DNA of 64,000 nucleotides from Acidiphilium sp. C61 (GCF_902712915.1 NZ_CACTIA010000005.1:2888501-2952500); one strand, 5' to 3'. Positions 8,882 through 18,192 are shown, numbered from the stretch's first letter. Program-made: numbers and translations. The notes: generated from the sequence alone by a model not told the origin.

Positions 8882-9901
8882 ATGCCTCCGCATCCCGAAA
8901 CCTGGCTGCATCCCCGCCCCGAAGGGCTCCATTGCGTGCCCGGCGATTTCTTCATCGACCCCACCCGCGCCGTCGACCGCGCGGTGATCACCCATGGCCA
9001 TGCCGACCATGCCCGGCCGGGCCATCGCCACGTGCTGGCCAGCGCCGAAACCCTCGCGATCATGCGGGTGCGGATGGGCGAGGCGCGGGCCGGCGCCGTG
9101 CAGCAGGCGGCCGCCCCGGGCGAGATCGTCCGCGTCAACGGCGTTGGAATCTCCCTCGTCCCCGCCGGCCATGTCCTCGGCTCCTGCCAGGTGGTGCTGG
9201 ACTACGAGGGCAGCCGCGCGGTGATCTCGGGCGACTACAAGCGCCGGCGCGATCCCACCTGCGCGCCCTTCGTCCCGGTGGCGTGCGACGTGTTCGTCAC
9301 CGAAGCGACCTTCGGCCTGCCGGTCTTCCGCCACCCGGACGCCGCGTCGGAAATCGCGAAACTGCTCCATTCCATGACGATCTTTCCCGCCCGCGCCCAT
9401 CTCGTCGGCGCCTATGGTCTCGGCAAGGCGCAGCGGCTGATCGCCCTGCTGCGCGAAGCCGGATACGAGTCCCCGATCTACCTCCACGGCGCCCTGCAAA
9501 AACTCTGCGATCTCTATCAAGCCCTCGGCGTGTCCTTGGGCGATCTCCGCCCCGCCACGGTCGCCGACAAGGACGCGCTCAAGGGCGCCATCGTCCTCGC
9601 CCCGCCCTCGGCGGTGGCGGATCGCTGGGCGCGGCGGCTCGATGATCCGGTGATCGCAATCGCCTCGGGCTGGATGCGCGTCCGCCAGCGCGCCAAGGCC
9701 TCCGGCGTCGAGCTGCCGCTGGTGATCTCCGACCATGCCGACTGGGACGAGCTGCTCGCCACGGTGGAGGATGTCGCCGCCCCGGAAATCTGGGTCACCC
9801 ATGGCGCCGAGGCGGCCCTGCTGCGCCAGCTCTCGCTGATGGGCCGGCGCGGCCGCGCGCTCAGCCTGATCGGCTATGGCGATGAGGCGGAGCAGGAATG
9901 A
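8882..9901 (+). CDS. Ligase-associated DNA exonuclease (metallo-beta-lactamase fold)
   Basis: 339-residue metallo-beta-lactamase/beta-CASP nuclease. The metal site THGHADHARPGH is at about residues 37-48, with GHVLGSCQVVLDYEG, SGDYKRRRDPTC, the EATFGLPVF loop and VISDHADWDEL further on. This is the SNM1/CPSF-like exonuclease of the ligase-associated cluster, expected to process DNA ends. ATG at 8882 gives the normal family N-terminus (PETWLHPRPEGLHCVPGDFFIDP); an ATG at 8837 in frame would add 15 residues but would leave only nine bases to the divergent helicase. The stop overlaps the ligase ATG by four bases. Confidence 0.9.
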   Translation: MPPHPETWLHPRPEGLHCVPGDFFIDPTRAVDRAVITHGHADHARPGHRHVLASAETLAIMRVRMGEARAGAVQQAAAPGEIVRVNGVGISLVPAGHVLGSCQVVLDYEGSRAVISGDYKRRRDPTCAPFVPVACDVFVTEATFGLPVFRHPDAASEIAKLLHSMTIFPARAHLVGAYGLGKAQRLIALLREAGYESPIYLHGALQKLCDLYQALGVSLGDLRPATVADKDALKGAIVLAPPSAVADRWARRLDDPVIAIASGWMRVRQRAKASGVELPLVISDHADWDELLATVEDVAAPEIWVTHGAEAALLRQLSLMGRRGRALSLIGYGDEAEQE

Positions 9902-11466
9902 AACCCTTCGCCGACCTGCTGGAACGCCTGCTCTACACCACCGGGCGCAACGCCAAGATCGCACTCCTCGCCGATTACTTCGCCCACCGCCCCGATCCCG
10001 AGCGCGGCTACGCGCTCGCCGCTATCGCCGGCGCGCTCGATTTTCCCGGCGCGAAACCCGCCATGCTGCGCGAACTGGCCGCCGCCCGCACCGATCCCGA
10101 GCTGTTCGCCCTTTCCTATGATTTCGTCGGCGACCTCGCCGAGACCATCGCCCTGCTCTGGCCGCCGGCCGCGCGCGCGGCCCCGCCCGGCCTGCCCGAT
10201 CTCGTCGCCGCCCTGCGCGCGGCGCCGCGCGCCGAAATCCCGGCGCTCATCGAAGCCTGGCTCGATGCGAGCGACGTCTCGACCCGCATCGCCCTGATCA
10301 AGCTGATCACCGGCGGCCTGCGCGTCGGCGCCGCACTGCGCCTCGCCAAACTCGCCCTGGCCCGGCAATTCGCCGTCGAGGCCGACGAGATCGAGGAAGT
10401 CTGGCACGGGCTGGAGCCGCCCTACACCGCGCTGTTCGACTGGCTGGAAGGCCGCGCCCCGCGCCCGGCCCCCGGTGCCGCCCCCGTCTTTCGCCCGCCG
10501 ATGCTGGCCCACCCGATCGAGGCGGCGGATCTCGCGACACTCGACTGGTCCGCCCATCGCGCCGAATGGAAATGGGACGGCATCCGCGTGCAGCTCGTCT
10601 CCACCCCCGGCGGCAGCCGGCTCTACTCCCGCGGCGCGGAAGACATCTCCGCCGCCTTCCCCGAAATCGTCGCGGCGATGGATTTCAACGCCGTGCTCGA
10701 TGGCGAGCTGCTGGTCATCCGCGATGGCGCGGTGGCCCCCTTCGCCGATCTCCAGCAGCGCCTCAACCGCAAGAGCGTCCCGGCGAAACTCCGCGCCGCC
10801 TACCCGGTCGGCGTGCGGCTGTATGACATGCTGTTCGAGGGCGAAACCGACCTCCGGGGCCTGCCCTTCGATGCCCGCCGCGCCCGGCTCGAAGCCTGGT
10901 TCGCCAGCACCTCTCCGGCGTCGATGGACCTTTCGGAGCTGATCCCTTTCGCCGCCGCCGCCGATCTCGCCGCCCTGCGCGCCGGCGCCCGCGATGCCGC
11001 GATCGAGGGGCTGATGCTCAAGCGCGCCGACAGCCCCTATCTCGCCGGCCGCCCAAAGGGCCATTGGTGGAAATGGAAGCGCGACCCGCTCAGCCTCGAC
11101 TGCGTGCTGATGTATGCCCAGCGCGGCCACGGCAAGCGCTCCTCCTATTATTCCGACTACACCTTCGGCGTCTGGACGGCGGAGGGCGCGCTGGTGCCGG
11201 TCGGCAAGGCCTATTCCGGCTATACCGATGCCGAGCTGCAACGGCTCGACCGCTGGATCCGCGCCCACACGGTCGCGAGCTACGGCCCGGTGCGCGAGGT
11301 GGAGAAGGCGATCGTGCTGGAAGTCGGGTTCGACGCGGCGCAGCGTTCCACCCGCCACAAATCCGGCATCGCGCTGCGCTTCCCCCGTATCCTGCGGATC
11401 CGCGACGACAAGCCGGCCGCCGAGGCCGACACGCTGGAAACCGCGCGTCTGCTCCTGCCCAGCTAG
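9898..11466 (+). CDS. ATP-dependent DNA ligase (ligase-associated/cisplatin damage response type)
   Basis: 522-residue ATP-dependent DNA ligase. The N-terminal DNA-binding domain is followed by the adenylation site EWKWDGIR with Lys225 as the predicted nucleophile, then ARRARLEAWF, the GLMLKRADSPY motif, and KGHWWKWKRDPLSLDCVLMYA leading into the OB-fold domain that ends the protein. It seals nicks after processing by the helicase and nucleases encoded around it. The ATG overlaps the exonuclease stop (ATGA). An oddity: the TAG stop at 11464-11466 lies inside the CTAG end of a palindromic repeat element, so the element or its target supplies the stop codon. Confidence 0.93.
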   Translation: MKPFADLLERLLYTTGRNAKIALLADYFAHRPDPERGYALAAIAGALDFPGAKPAMLRELAAARTDPELFALSYDFVGDLAETIALLWPPAARAAPPGLPDLVAALRAAPRAEIPALIEAWLDASDVSTRIALIKLITGGLRVGAALRLAKLALARQFAVEADEIEEVWHGLEPPYTALFDWLEGRAPRPAPGAAPVFRPPMLAHPIEAADLATLDWSAHRAEWKWDGIRVQLVSTPGGSRLYSRGAEDISAAFPEIVAAMDFNAVLDGELLVIRDGAVAPFADLQQRLNRKSVPAKLRAAYPVGVRLYDMLFEGETDLRGLPFDARRARLEAWFASTSPASMDLSELIPFAAAADLAALRAGARDAAIEGLMLKRADSPYLAGRPKGHWWKWKRDPLSLDCVLMYAQRGHGKRSSYYSDYTFGVWTAEGALVPVGKAYSGYTDAELQRLDRWIRAHTVASYGPVREVEKAIVLEVGFDAAQRSTRHKSGIALRFPRILRIRDDKPAAEADTLETARLLLPS

Positions 11467-11570
11467 AGCATCATCCGATCAGATGGAATCATCTGATCGG
11501 ATAAAGATGCTCTAATTATCAACAAGATAGAGCATGACATCCGATCCGGATGGATCGGAACATGCTCTAG
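11463..11570 (+). repeat. Palindromic two-hairpin repeat element (MITE-like), copy 1
   Basis: 108-bp element bounded by CTAGAGCAT and ATGCTCTAG. It holds two hairpins: the first has nested arms AGAGCATC/GATGCTCT and ATCCGATCAGATG/CATCTGATCGGAT, the second AGAGCATG/CATGCTCT with CCGATCC/GGATCGG. A 15-base AT-rich linker (AATTATCAACAAGAT) separates them. Eight more copies or partial copies occur in the window. There is no coding capacity, so any mobility would depend on a transposase elsewhere. The left CTAG includes the ligase stop codon. Confidence 0.9.
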
Positions 11571-11578
11571 TCCTGTTT

Positions 11579-11659
11579 AGCCGCCAGCGGCAGCTTTACT
11601 GATCCGTGCCGCCTGCGAGCGGCAGGCTCACTGATCCGTGCCGCCTGCCAGCGGCCCGA
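11579..11659. repeat. Short tandem GCCGCC...TGATCCGT repeats at the purK 3' end
   Basis: Two and a half degenerate units of about 30 bases, each with a small GC hairpin followed by ACTGATCCGT. The last unit lies inside the final codons of purK (encoding LAGGTDQ), and the two others follow its stop, so the purK tail has been duplicated downstream. The hairpins may also serve as a weak transcription stop for purK; no clear T-run is present. Confidence 0.55.
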
Positions 11660-12773
11660 GCGCCGCCCGGATGCCGAATTCGCCGGGCAGCGCGCCGTGC
11701 GGGAACAGCACGTTGACATGGCCGAGCTTGCGCCCCGGCCGCGCGGCGGTCTTGCCGTAATGATGCGGGATCAGCCCTGACGTCGCGACGATCCGCGGCC
11801 AGAGCGCGATATCCTCCGGCCCGACCAGGTTCTTCATCACCGCGTCGGAATGGCGGATCGCCGGCGGCAGGGGCAGCCCGGCGACGGCGCGGATATGCAG
11901 CTCGAACTGGCTGGCCGGGCAGGCATCGATCGTCCAGTGCCCGGAATTATGCGGCCGCGGCGCGATCTCGTTGGCCAGCACCTGGCCATCCCGGCCGATG
12001 AAGAACTCCACCGCGAGCAGCCCTACCAGGCCGATCCGCTCGGCGACGAGGCGCGCCATCTCCCGCGCCGTCTCCCGCAGCGCGGGGTCGAACGGGGCAG
12101 GGGCCAGGGTAAGATCGAGAATATGGTCGCGATGCCGGTTCTCGACCATGTCGAAGGCGCTGACCGTCCCATCCGCCCCGCGCGCGACGACGACCGACCC
12201 CTCCGCCGCGAAATCGACGAAGCCTTCCAGGATCAGCGGCTTCGGATGCAGCAGGCCAAAGGCCATCTCCGCCTCCGCCTCGGTGCGGATCAGCGCCTGG
12301 CCCTTGCCGTCATAGCCGAGCCGCGTGGTCTTGAGCACGGCGGGCAGGCCGATCGCGGCGATGGCGGCGGTCAGCTCCGCCATGGTTTCCACCGGCGCCC
12401 AGGGCGCGGTGCCGATGCCGGCCTCGTTGAGGAAACGCTTCTCCGCGATCCGGTCCTGGCTGATCCGCAGAATCTCCGGCCCCGGCCGCACCGGGCGGCG
12501 ATCGGCCAGCAGGTCGAGCCCCTCGGCCGAGACGTTCTCGAACTCGAAGGTGATCACGTCCACCGCATCGGCGAAGCGCAGCAACGCGGCATTGTCGTCA
12601 TAATCCGCCCGCGTCGTCGCGGCCGCGACCTGCGAGGCCGGCGCGTCGGGTTCGGGGGTGAAGATATGGCAGCGATAGCCGAGCCGAGCCGCCGCCATGG
12701 CGGACATGCGGCCGAGCTGGCCACCGCCGACGATGCCGATCGTGGCGTTGGGGGGAAGCGGAAAACCGGTCAT
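11628..12773 (-). CDS. purK: 5-(carboxyamino)imidazole ribonucleotide synthase
   Basis: ATP-grasp enzyme of 381 residues that carboxylates AIR to N5-CAIR with ATP and bicarbonate in purine synthesis. The N-terminal nucleotide loop [21 protein letters not shown], the grasp segment [36 protein letters not shown] and [18 protein letters not shown] are all present. Its ATG overlaps the purE stop by four bases, which is the usual purE-purK pairing. The product passes directly to PurE. Confidence 0.95.
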   Translation of the reverse strand: MTGFPLPPNATIGIVGGGQLGRMSAMAAARLGYRCHIFTPEPDAPASQVAAATTRADYDDNAALLRFADAVDVITFEFENVSAEGLDLLADRRPVRPGPEILRISQDRIAEKRFLNEAGIGTAPWAPVETMAELTAAIAAIGLPAVLKTTRLGYDGKGQALIRTEAEAEMAFGLLHPKPLILEGFVDFAAEGSVVVARGADGTVSAFDMVENRHRDHILDLTLAPAPFDPALRETAREMARLVAERIGLVGLLAVEFFIGRDGQVLANEIAPRPHNSGHWTIDACPASQFELHIRAVAGLPLPPAIRHSDAVMKNLVGPEDIALWPRIVATSGLIPHHYGKTAARPGRKLGHVNVLFPHGALPGEFGIRAALGPLAGGTDQ

Positions 12774-13264
12774 TCTGTGGGCGGATCCTCGGGCAGGTCG
12801 GGCACGCTGTCGGTCTGGGTGCGGCGCCAGGCGTCGAGCCTGGCCTCGATTTCCTTGTCCGTCACCGCGAGCATCGCGGCGGCGAAGAGGGCGGCGTTGA
12901 TCGCCCCGGCCTTGCCGATCGCGAAGGTAGCGACCGGCACGCCGCCGGGCATCTGCACGATCGAATGCAGGCTGTCCACCCCTTTCAGCGCCGCACTCTC
13001 CACCGGCACGCCGAGCACCGGCACCGGGGTGAGGGCGGCGACCATGCCGGGCAGATGCGCGGCCCCACCGGCCCCGGCGATGATCGCGGCCAGCCCCCGT
13101 CCGCGCGCTTCATGGGCATACTCGACCATCCGCAGCGGCGTGCGATGGGCGGAGACGACGCGCGCCTCGAAGGCGATGCCGAGTGCCTCAAGCGTCTCGG
13201 CGGCATGGCGCATGGTCGGCCAGTCCGACCGGCTGCCCATGATGATCCCGATGCGCGGCGTCAC
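12770..13264 (-). CDS. purE: 5-(carboxyamino)imidazole ribonucleotide mutase
   Basis: 164-residue class I PurE that converts N5-CAIR to CAIR. Signature segments are [20 protein letters not shown] near the N-terminus, [29 protein letters not shown] and [21 protein letters not shown] at 13264 overlaps the stop of the upstream DUF465 gene (GTGA), and the start fits the family N-terminus. It forms a DUF465-purE-purK operon on the minus strand. Confidence 0.95.
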   Translation of the reverse strand: MTPRIGIIMGSRSDWPTMRHAAETLEALGIAFEARVVSAHRTPLRMVEYAHEARGRGLAAIIAGAGGAAHLPGMVAALTPVPVLGVPVESAALKGVDSLHSIVQMPGGVPVATFAIGKAGAINAALFAAAMLAVTDKEIEARLDAWRRTQTDSVPDLPEDPPTE

Positions 13265-13464
13265 GCGATATCGTCCGGGATCAGCCGGCTTTCGAGCCTC
13301 AGGATCTGGTCGCGCAGCAGCAGCTTGCGCTTCTTCAGCCGCTGGATCTGCAACTGGTCGGTCAGCATCTCGTCGCCGAGCCGCGCGATCACCGAGTCGA
13401 GATCCCGGTGTTCGCTGCGCAGGCCGTGCAATTGGCGGAGCAGGTTGTCCTTGTCGGTCAGCAT
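13261..13464 (-). CDS. DUF465 (YdcH-like) small coiled-coil protein
   Basis: 67-residue protein with the DUF465 pattern: [19 protein letters not shown], then a basic stretch [15 protein letters not shown] and a terminal helix. These proteins are short alpha-helical hairpins of unknown function, common in alphaproteobacteria. It is the first gene of the purE-purK operon, its stop overlapping the purE GTG start. A second DUF465 gene lies divergently about 210 bases away. Confidence 0.85.
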   Translation of the reverse strand: MLTDKDNLLRQLHGLRSEHRDLDSVIARLGDEMLTDQLQIQRLKKRKLLLRDQILRLESRLIPDDIA

Positions 13465-13673
13465 GTTTCGCTTCTAGCACAGCCGCGCGAGGCTGGCCTA
13501 TCCCGGTTTTGCCCTCCCCGTGCCCCGCCGCCTTCCGCATGCTCGCCGGCGCGGGCGCGAATATAAAAGATTGATGACAACCGGAACGCGCAGGACTAGA
13601 CTTTTGGTCAGGCGCCCGGCCGGGCACCGCCCGGCTTGCGCCACAACGATCCACACTCGGAAAGGAGTCGAGG

Positions 13674-13841
13674 ATGAGCCTGCAAGCGAGACTGGAATCC
13701 CTGAAGCAACGTCACGCCGGCCTTGAATCCCGCATCAACGACGAGGACCGCCGGCCGCGACCGGATGATGAAAATCTCGCCCGGCTCAAACTGGAAAAAC
13801 TTCGCCTGAAGGAAGAAATCGAGCGCATCCGCGTCAGCTGA
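13674..13841 (+). CDS. DUF465 (YdcH-like) small protein
   Basis: 55-residue protein with the DUF465 core: [19 protein letters not shown], then [19 protein letters not shown]. It is highly charged and predicted to be fully helical. A good ribosome binding site (AAAGGAG) precedes the ATG. It is divergent from the other DUF465 gene at 13464, and the roughly 210 bp between them must hold both promoters. A run of hairpins follows its stop. Function is unknown. Confidence 0.85.
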   Translation: MSLQARLESLKQRHAGLESRINDEDRRPRPDDENLARLKLEKLRLKEEIERIRVS

Positions 13842-13853
13842 TCGGTGCGCCCC

Positions 13854-13963
13854 GGCACGAGACATCGTGCCGGAAAATCTGTCCGCACGAGACATCGTGC
13901 TGGAAAACATAGCGGCACGAGACATCGTGCCGGAAAAATTTATCGGCACGCGGTTCCGTGCCG
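13854..13963 (+). repeat. Tandem array of hairpin units, period 30 bp
   Basis: Three near-identical units start at 13854, 13884 and 13914. Each contains GGCACGA GACA TCGTGCC (a 7-bp stem with a 4-base loop), followed by GGAAAA and a variable 6-7 base spacer. A fourth, shorter hairpin GGCACG CGGTT CCGTGCC ends the array at 13963. It begins 13 bases after the DUF465 stop. It could be a multi-hairpin mRNA stabiliser, a terminator or a protein-binding array. It is not a CRISPR: the repeat is too short and the spacers are only about 12 bp. Confidence 0.8.
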
Positions 13964-14024
13964 TTTGACCCGCCCGGGCCGGATCACCGGTCCGGGCGCC
14001 TGATTTCCTGCGGTTGACCCGCTC

Positions 14025-14603
14025 TCAGGCCGCCTCGTCGCTCGAATCCGTCATCGGCTGCGGCACTTCCTCGCCTTCGCGCTCGATCCGCGCATTCGCC
14101 GCCCCCACCACGTCGTTTAGGTCGGACTGCTTGCACAGGCCGAGGATCACCGGGTCGCGCGGCTTGATATTGGCGCTGTTCCAGTGCGACTTGTCGCGCA
14201 CCTTCTGGATCGTGTCCTTGGTGGTGCCGAGCAGCTTGACGATCTGCGCGTCCTGCACGTGCGGATAGTTGCGCAGCATGAACGCGATCGCATCCGGCCG
14301 GTCGATCCGCTTGGCCACCGGGGTATAGCGCGCCCCCTTGCTGCGCCGCCCGCCGGGGATGGCGGCCTGCAACATTTTCAGCCGCGCCTTGGGATCGGCC
14401 TCGCAGCGGCGGATTTCATCGGCGGTGGTCTGCTTGTTGGCGACCGGATCGTAGCCGACGATCCCCTGCGCCACCTCGCCATCGGCGATCGCCTGCACCT
14501 CGAGCGGATGCATGCCGCAGAAATCCGCGATCTGCTCGAAGGTCAAGGCGGTCTTCTCGATCAGCCACACCGCGGTGGCCTTCGGCATCAGGGGAAGCGT
14601 CAT
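14025..14603 (-). CDS. DUF1013 family transcriptional regulator (TrcR-like)
   Basis: 192-residue protein almost restricted to alphaproteobacteria. The Caulobacter member (TrcR) travels with RNA polymerase and affects cell-cycle gene expression. Here the N-terminus carries the helix-turn-helix-like segment [20 protein letters not shown], and a second such segment is [24 protein letters not shown]. Three consecutive ATG codons (14609, 14606, 14603) are possible starts; only 14603 has proper spacing to GAGG. It is a single gene facing moaA, with an AT-containing upstream region around 14650-14690. Confidence 0.85.
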   Translation of the reverse strand: MTLPLMPKATAVWLIEKTALTFEQIADFCGMHPLEVQAIADGEVAQGIVGYDPVANKQTTADEIRRCEADPKARLKMLQAAIPGGRRSKGARYTPVAKRIDRPDAIAFMLRNYPHVQDAQIVKLLGTTKDTIQKVRDKSHWNSANIKPRDPVILGLCKQSDLNDVVGAANARIEREGEEVPQPMTDSSDEAA

Positions 14604-14806
14604 CATCATACCTCAGAGAGAGAGCGGCGCGCGCGGCCCTTCGGCGGCGGCGAACGCGCGGGCGTATATATTGCAGCAACATATGGTGCAGAGATCTTGT
14701 CCCGGTCAAGCCGCATGGCACGGAAATGCCGCAATTCCCCCCTGCGCCCGCCGCTCCAGCGGTTTGCGCCGCCGCGGGTCTTGCCTTTGGTCGCGCGAGC
14801 GTAAAC

Positions 14807-15802
14807 ATGACGCCCATGATCGACCCGTTCGGCCGCGCCATCACCTATCTCCGCATTTCGGTCACCGACCGCTGCGATTTCCGCTGCGTCTACTGCATGG
14901 CGGAGGACATGACCTTCCTGCCCAAGGCGGACCTGCTCTCGCTCGAGGAGCTGGAGCGGCTGGCCGGCGCCTTCGTCGATCTCGGCGTGCGCAAGCTGCG
15001 CCTGACCGGCGGCGAGCCGCTGGTCCGCCGTGGCGTGATGACGCTGCTCAACCGCCTCGGACAGCGTCTCGGCCACGGGCTCGACGAACTGACCCTGACC
15101 ACCAATGGCAGCCAGCTCGGCCGATTCGCCGAAGACCTCGCCGCCGCCGGGGTGAAGCGGGTGAACGTCTCGATCGACACGCTCGATGCCGAAAAATTCC
15201 AGTCCATCACCCGCTGGGGCCGGCTGCCCCAGGTGATCGAGGGCGTGATGGCGGCGAAGGCGGCGGGGCTCAAGGTCAAGATCAACGCCGTGGCGCTCAG
15301 GGGCGTGAACGAGGACGAGTTCGACACGATGCTGGACTGGTGCGGCCAGCACGGCTTCGATTTCTGCCTGATCGAAACGATGCCGCTCGGCGAGGTCGAC
15401 CAGGACCGGACCGATCAATACCTGCCGCTCTCCACCGTCCGCCAGCGCCTCGCCGCGCGCTGGACCCTGACGCCGACCGACTACGTCACCGGCGGCCCCG
15501 CCCGGTATTTCGACGTCGCCGAGACCGGCACGCGGCTCGGCTTCATCACCCCGCTCACGCATAATTTCTGCGAAGGCTGCAACCGGGTGCGGCTGACCTG
15601 CACCGGCACGCTCTATATGTGCCTCGGCCAGGACGACGCGGCGGATCTGCGCGCCGTCCTGCGCGGCTCGGACGATGACGCCGTGCTGCGCCAGGCGATC
15701 CGCGATGCGATCGCCCGCAAGCCGAAAGGCCATGATTTCGTGATCGACCGCGCCGGCCGCGCCCCCGCCGTCGCCCGCCACATGAGCGTGACCGGCGGGT
15801 AG
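14807..15802 (+). CDS. moaA: GTP 3',8-cyclase, molybdenum cofactor synthesis
   Basis: Radical SAM enzyme of 331 residues that converts GTP to the cyclic intermediate of molybdopterin synthesis with MoaC. The N-terminal 4Fe-4S motif is CDFRCVYC (Cys23, Cys27, Cys30), the SAM glycine motif TGGEPL follows, and the C-terminal cluster is built by [14 protein letters not shown]. It ends with the family's functional Gly-Gly (SVTGG). ATG at 14807 was chosen; ATG at 14816 is an alternative, and an upstream extension to 14726 is Ala/Pro-rich and unlikely. No other moa gene is adjacent. Confidence 0.95.
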   Translation: MTPMIDPFGRAITYLRISVTDRCDFRCVYCMAEDMTFLPKADLLSLEELERLAGAFVDLGVRKLRLTGGEPLVRRGVMTLLNRLGQRLGHGLDELTLTTNGSQLGRFAEDLAAAGVKRVNVSIDTLDAEKFQSITRWGRLPQVIEGVMAAKAAGLKVKINAVALRGVNEDEFDTMLDWCGQHGFDFCLIETMPLGEVDQDRTDQYLPLSTVRQRLAARWTLTPTDYVTGGPARYFDVAETGTRLGFITPLTHNFCEGCNRVRLTCTGTLYMCLGQDDAADLRAVLRGSDDDAVLRQAIRDAIARKPKGHDFVIDRAGRAPAVARHMSVTGG

Positions 15803-16128
15803 GGGATCCGCCGCCGCCCGCCAGACCGGATGTGGCGTTCGCCGATAGCTGCAATCAGAATTTGCAACCGTGACATCCGATCGGCCGACATCTCCCGTAT
15901 GCCTCATGACGGCAAACGCCGGCTTATGCACCGATTTGGTAGGTCCACGTCACCAAATCAAAATTTGACAAAGGTAAACATCTTGGATACGATTAGCGAA
16001 TAATCGAGAATAAATATCAATAATAAAATACAACCTAAATACCTGTTTTTTGAGGGGCGCGGCAAGTCGGTCATCCCGGTCTTGCCATCAAAGTCAAAAA
16101 CCAAATCATTGTCTCCGGGCGCTGAGGA
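15803..16128. other. Intergenic region with AT-rich stretch
   Basis: No gene is seen here. The second half (about 15950-16045) is strikingly AT-rich compared with its surroundings and probably contains the promoter of the diguanylate cyclase gene. GAGG sits directly before the ATG at 16129. Confidence 0.5.
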
Positions 16129-17238
16129 ATGGATCTTTCCTACATCTATCTGTTCTTCGACGGTATGACCGTGCTGGCCGGCATTCTTCTTGTCGTGACC
16201 GGCTTCCTTTCCGGCGCCGAAATGTTGAAATGGTGGGGTAGCGCCTATTTCATCGGCGCGGCCGGGCTCGGTGCCTTCATTGCCGGCAGGTTCGGCGCCC
16301 ATTGGCTTGCCCACGGGCTGGCGCCCGGTCTCCTGCTGATGGCCTACGGGATGATGTGGCTGGGCGCGCGCCGCCTCGCCGGCCGGTCCAGCCCGATGCT
16401 GCTGGCCTTGCTGCCGGGCCTCGCCTGGTGGGCCATCGGCGCCACGCTCCCCTTCGCCGCCAAACCCTGGCTCTATCTCGTCGCGCAGACGCCGCTGACC
16501 CTGTTGATGATCGCGCTGCTGCTGGTCGAGGTCGTGCGGATTCCCGCCCCCGCGGCCGCGCGCTACCCGCTGGCGGCCGCCCTCGTCGTCCATGGCGTCT
16601 TCATCGTCGTTCGCGCCGCCGACCTGCTCCAGCACGGCACGCCCGCCGCGCTGCGGCTCTGGCTCGTCATCTCGGCCGGCGAGGGCATCATCTTCGTGTT
16701 CTGCGATGCGTTGTGCGCCAGCCATCTGGTGCGGATGCTGCGCGAGCGCCTGCTCGACAGCGCCGCCCATACCGACTTCCTCACCGGCGTGCTCAACCGC
16801 CGTGGCTTCACCATCCAGGCCGAGCGCCGCTTGCGCGCCACCTCCTGCATGCTGCTGGTGCTCGACATCGACGGCTTCAAGCGCATCAACGACACGCTCG
16901 GCCATGCCGAGGGCGACCGCCTGCTGCGCGAACTGGGCCGGATCTGCATGGAAAGCGTGCGCGCCGGCGATGTGGTCGGCCGGCTCGGCGGCGACGAATT
17001 CGCCATCCTGATCGATGGCGGCACCGGCGAAACCGCCTCCTCCATTGCCACCCGGATCCGCCAGGCCTTCGCCCAGACCCTCACGGCGCACGGGCTGGAA
17101 GTCGGGGTCAGCATCGGGATCGACGGCGCGAAACCCGGCAATACGCTGGATGACCTGCTGCGCCAGGCCGACATGCGGCTCTACCGCGCCAAGGGCAGCG
17201 CGCCGCGGGTCCGCAAGCTCGTCCTCGGCGCCGGCTGA
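16129..17238 (+). CDS. Membrane-bound GGDEF-domain diguanylate cyclase
   Basis: 369-residue protein. About seven hydrophobic segments fill residues 1-200 (starting YIYLFFDGMTVLAGILLVV). A GGDEF domain follows: DFLTGVLNRRGF opens it, LDIDGFKRINDTLGHAEGD carries the metal-binding Asp and substrate residues, and RLGGDEFAIL is the intact active site. The protein should make cyclic di-GMP from GTP in response to a membrane signal. No EAL domain is present. No RxxD inhibitory site is obvious just before GGDEF. It stands alone between moaA and an insertion element. Confidence 0.9.
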   Translation: MDLSYIYLFFDGMTVLAGILLVVTGFLSGAEMLKWWGSAYFIGAAGLGAFIAGRFGAHWLAHGLAPGLLLMAYGMMWLGARRLAGRSSPMLLALLPGLAWWAIGATLPFAAKPWLYLVAQTPLTLLMIALLLVEVVRIPAPAAARYPLAAALVVHGVFIVVRAADLLQHGTPAALRLWLVISAGEGIIFVFCDALCASHLVRMLRERLLDSAAHTDFLTGVLNRRGFTIQAERRLRATSCMLLVLDIDGFKRINDTLGHAEGDRLLRELGRICMESVRAGDVVGRLGGDEFAILIDGGTGETASSIATRIRQAFAQTLTAHGLEVGVSIGIDGAKPGNTLDDLLRQADMRLYRAKGSAPRVRKLVLGAG

Positions 17239-17262
17239 ACCCGCACCGCCTGCGCTCTCGCG

Positions 17263-17373
17263 CTAGAGCATCTTAATCCGATCGGATGGAACTATCTGAT
17301 CGGATAAAGATGCTCTAATTATCAACAAGATAGAGCACGACATCCGATCCTGATGGATCGGAACGTGCTCTAG
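17263..17373 (+). repeat. Palindromic two-hairpin repeat element, copy 2
   Basis: 111-bp copy with CTAG at both ends, the same AATTATCAACAAGAT linker as copy 1 and only a few changes in the arms. Its right CTAG (17370-17373) is repeated at 18193-18196 on the far side of the IS5 element, so the transposon inserted exactly at the end of this copy. Confidence 0.9.
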
Positions 17374-18192
17374 AGTTTGTGGGGATTTGGGATTCCCATT
17401 TGGGTGTTGCTGTGATTCAAGCTGTGAATGGAACGATTTGTACTGACGGACGCCCAATGGGCGAGGATGGAACCGCATTGTCTTGGCAAGGCGAGTGACC
17501 CTGGCCGCAGCGGGCGGGACAATCGGCTGTTTCTGGAAGCGGTACTTTGGATTGTCCGCACTGGCAGTCCGTGGCGTGATCTGCCTTCGATGTTTGGCAA
17601 CTGGAGCACGGCCTACCGCCGGTTCAACGACTGGCGCCGCGCTGATGTTTTCAAACGGATTTTCGACGCGGTATCTGATGAACCCGATATGGAATACGCC
17701 ATGGTCGACGCCACGATCGTCAAGGTCCACCGTCACGGCCAGGGCGCAAAAGGGGGACTCAAAGCCAGGCCATAGGCTGTTCCAAAGGTGGCATGACAAC
17801 CAAAATCCTGGCGCTGACGGATGCCCTGGGCAACCTTGTGCGCTTTCGTCTCATGCCGGGCAATCGCCATGACGGCATCGAGGTCCCGCCACTGATCGAC
17901 AACGTCGAATTCGGTGGATTGATCGCAGACAAGGCATTCGACAGCAACGCTCTGGTCGCAGAACTCAACGAAAGAGGCGCCCGGGTCGTCATTTCCCAGC
18001 ATCCGGCCCGGGCACTGAAGCTGAAAATCGACCGCGAAATCTACAAATGGCGTCATCTGGTCGAGAATTTCTTCTGCAAGCTCAAAGAGTTCAAACGCAT
18101 CGCCCTGCGCGCCTGCAAAACAGACCAGAGCTTCCAGGCAATGATCTACCTCGCCGCAGCCGTCATCAACTCACGATGAATCCCTACAAACC
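17374..18192 (+). mobile_element. IS5-family insertion sequence (IS427-like group)
   Basis: 819-bp element. Imperfect terminal inverted repeats AGTTTGTGGGGATT and GGTTTGTAGGGATT are at the ends. The duplicated target CTAG is at 17370-17373 and 18193-18196. The transposase is spread over two frames, as in this IS group. The element looks complete and recently inserted, since the duplication is exact. It separates the diguanylate cyclase gene from the Tad-like genes. Confidence 0.9.
17428..18179 (+). CDS. IS5-family DDE transposase, two frames joined by -1 frameshift
   Basis: The first frame (17428-17775) opens MERFVLTDAQWARMEPH and contains the first catalytic Asp in MVDATIVKVHRHGQGAKGG. The second frame continues in the -1 phase from the slippery run AAAAGGGGG near 17749-17757, giving GCSKGGMTTKILALTDALGN, then LIADKAFDSN with the second Asp and RHLVENFFCKLKEFKRIAL with the Glu. 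Joined, it is about 250 residues, normal for the group. Separate translation of the two parts would not give a transposase. Programmed frameshifting is established for related elements and is inferred here. Confidence 0.88.

Noticed and set aside
13854..13963. CRISPR array
   Set aside because: The repeats are about 18 bp with spacers of about 12 bp, only three to four units, palindromic throughout, and no cas gene is near.
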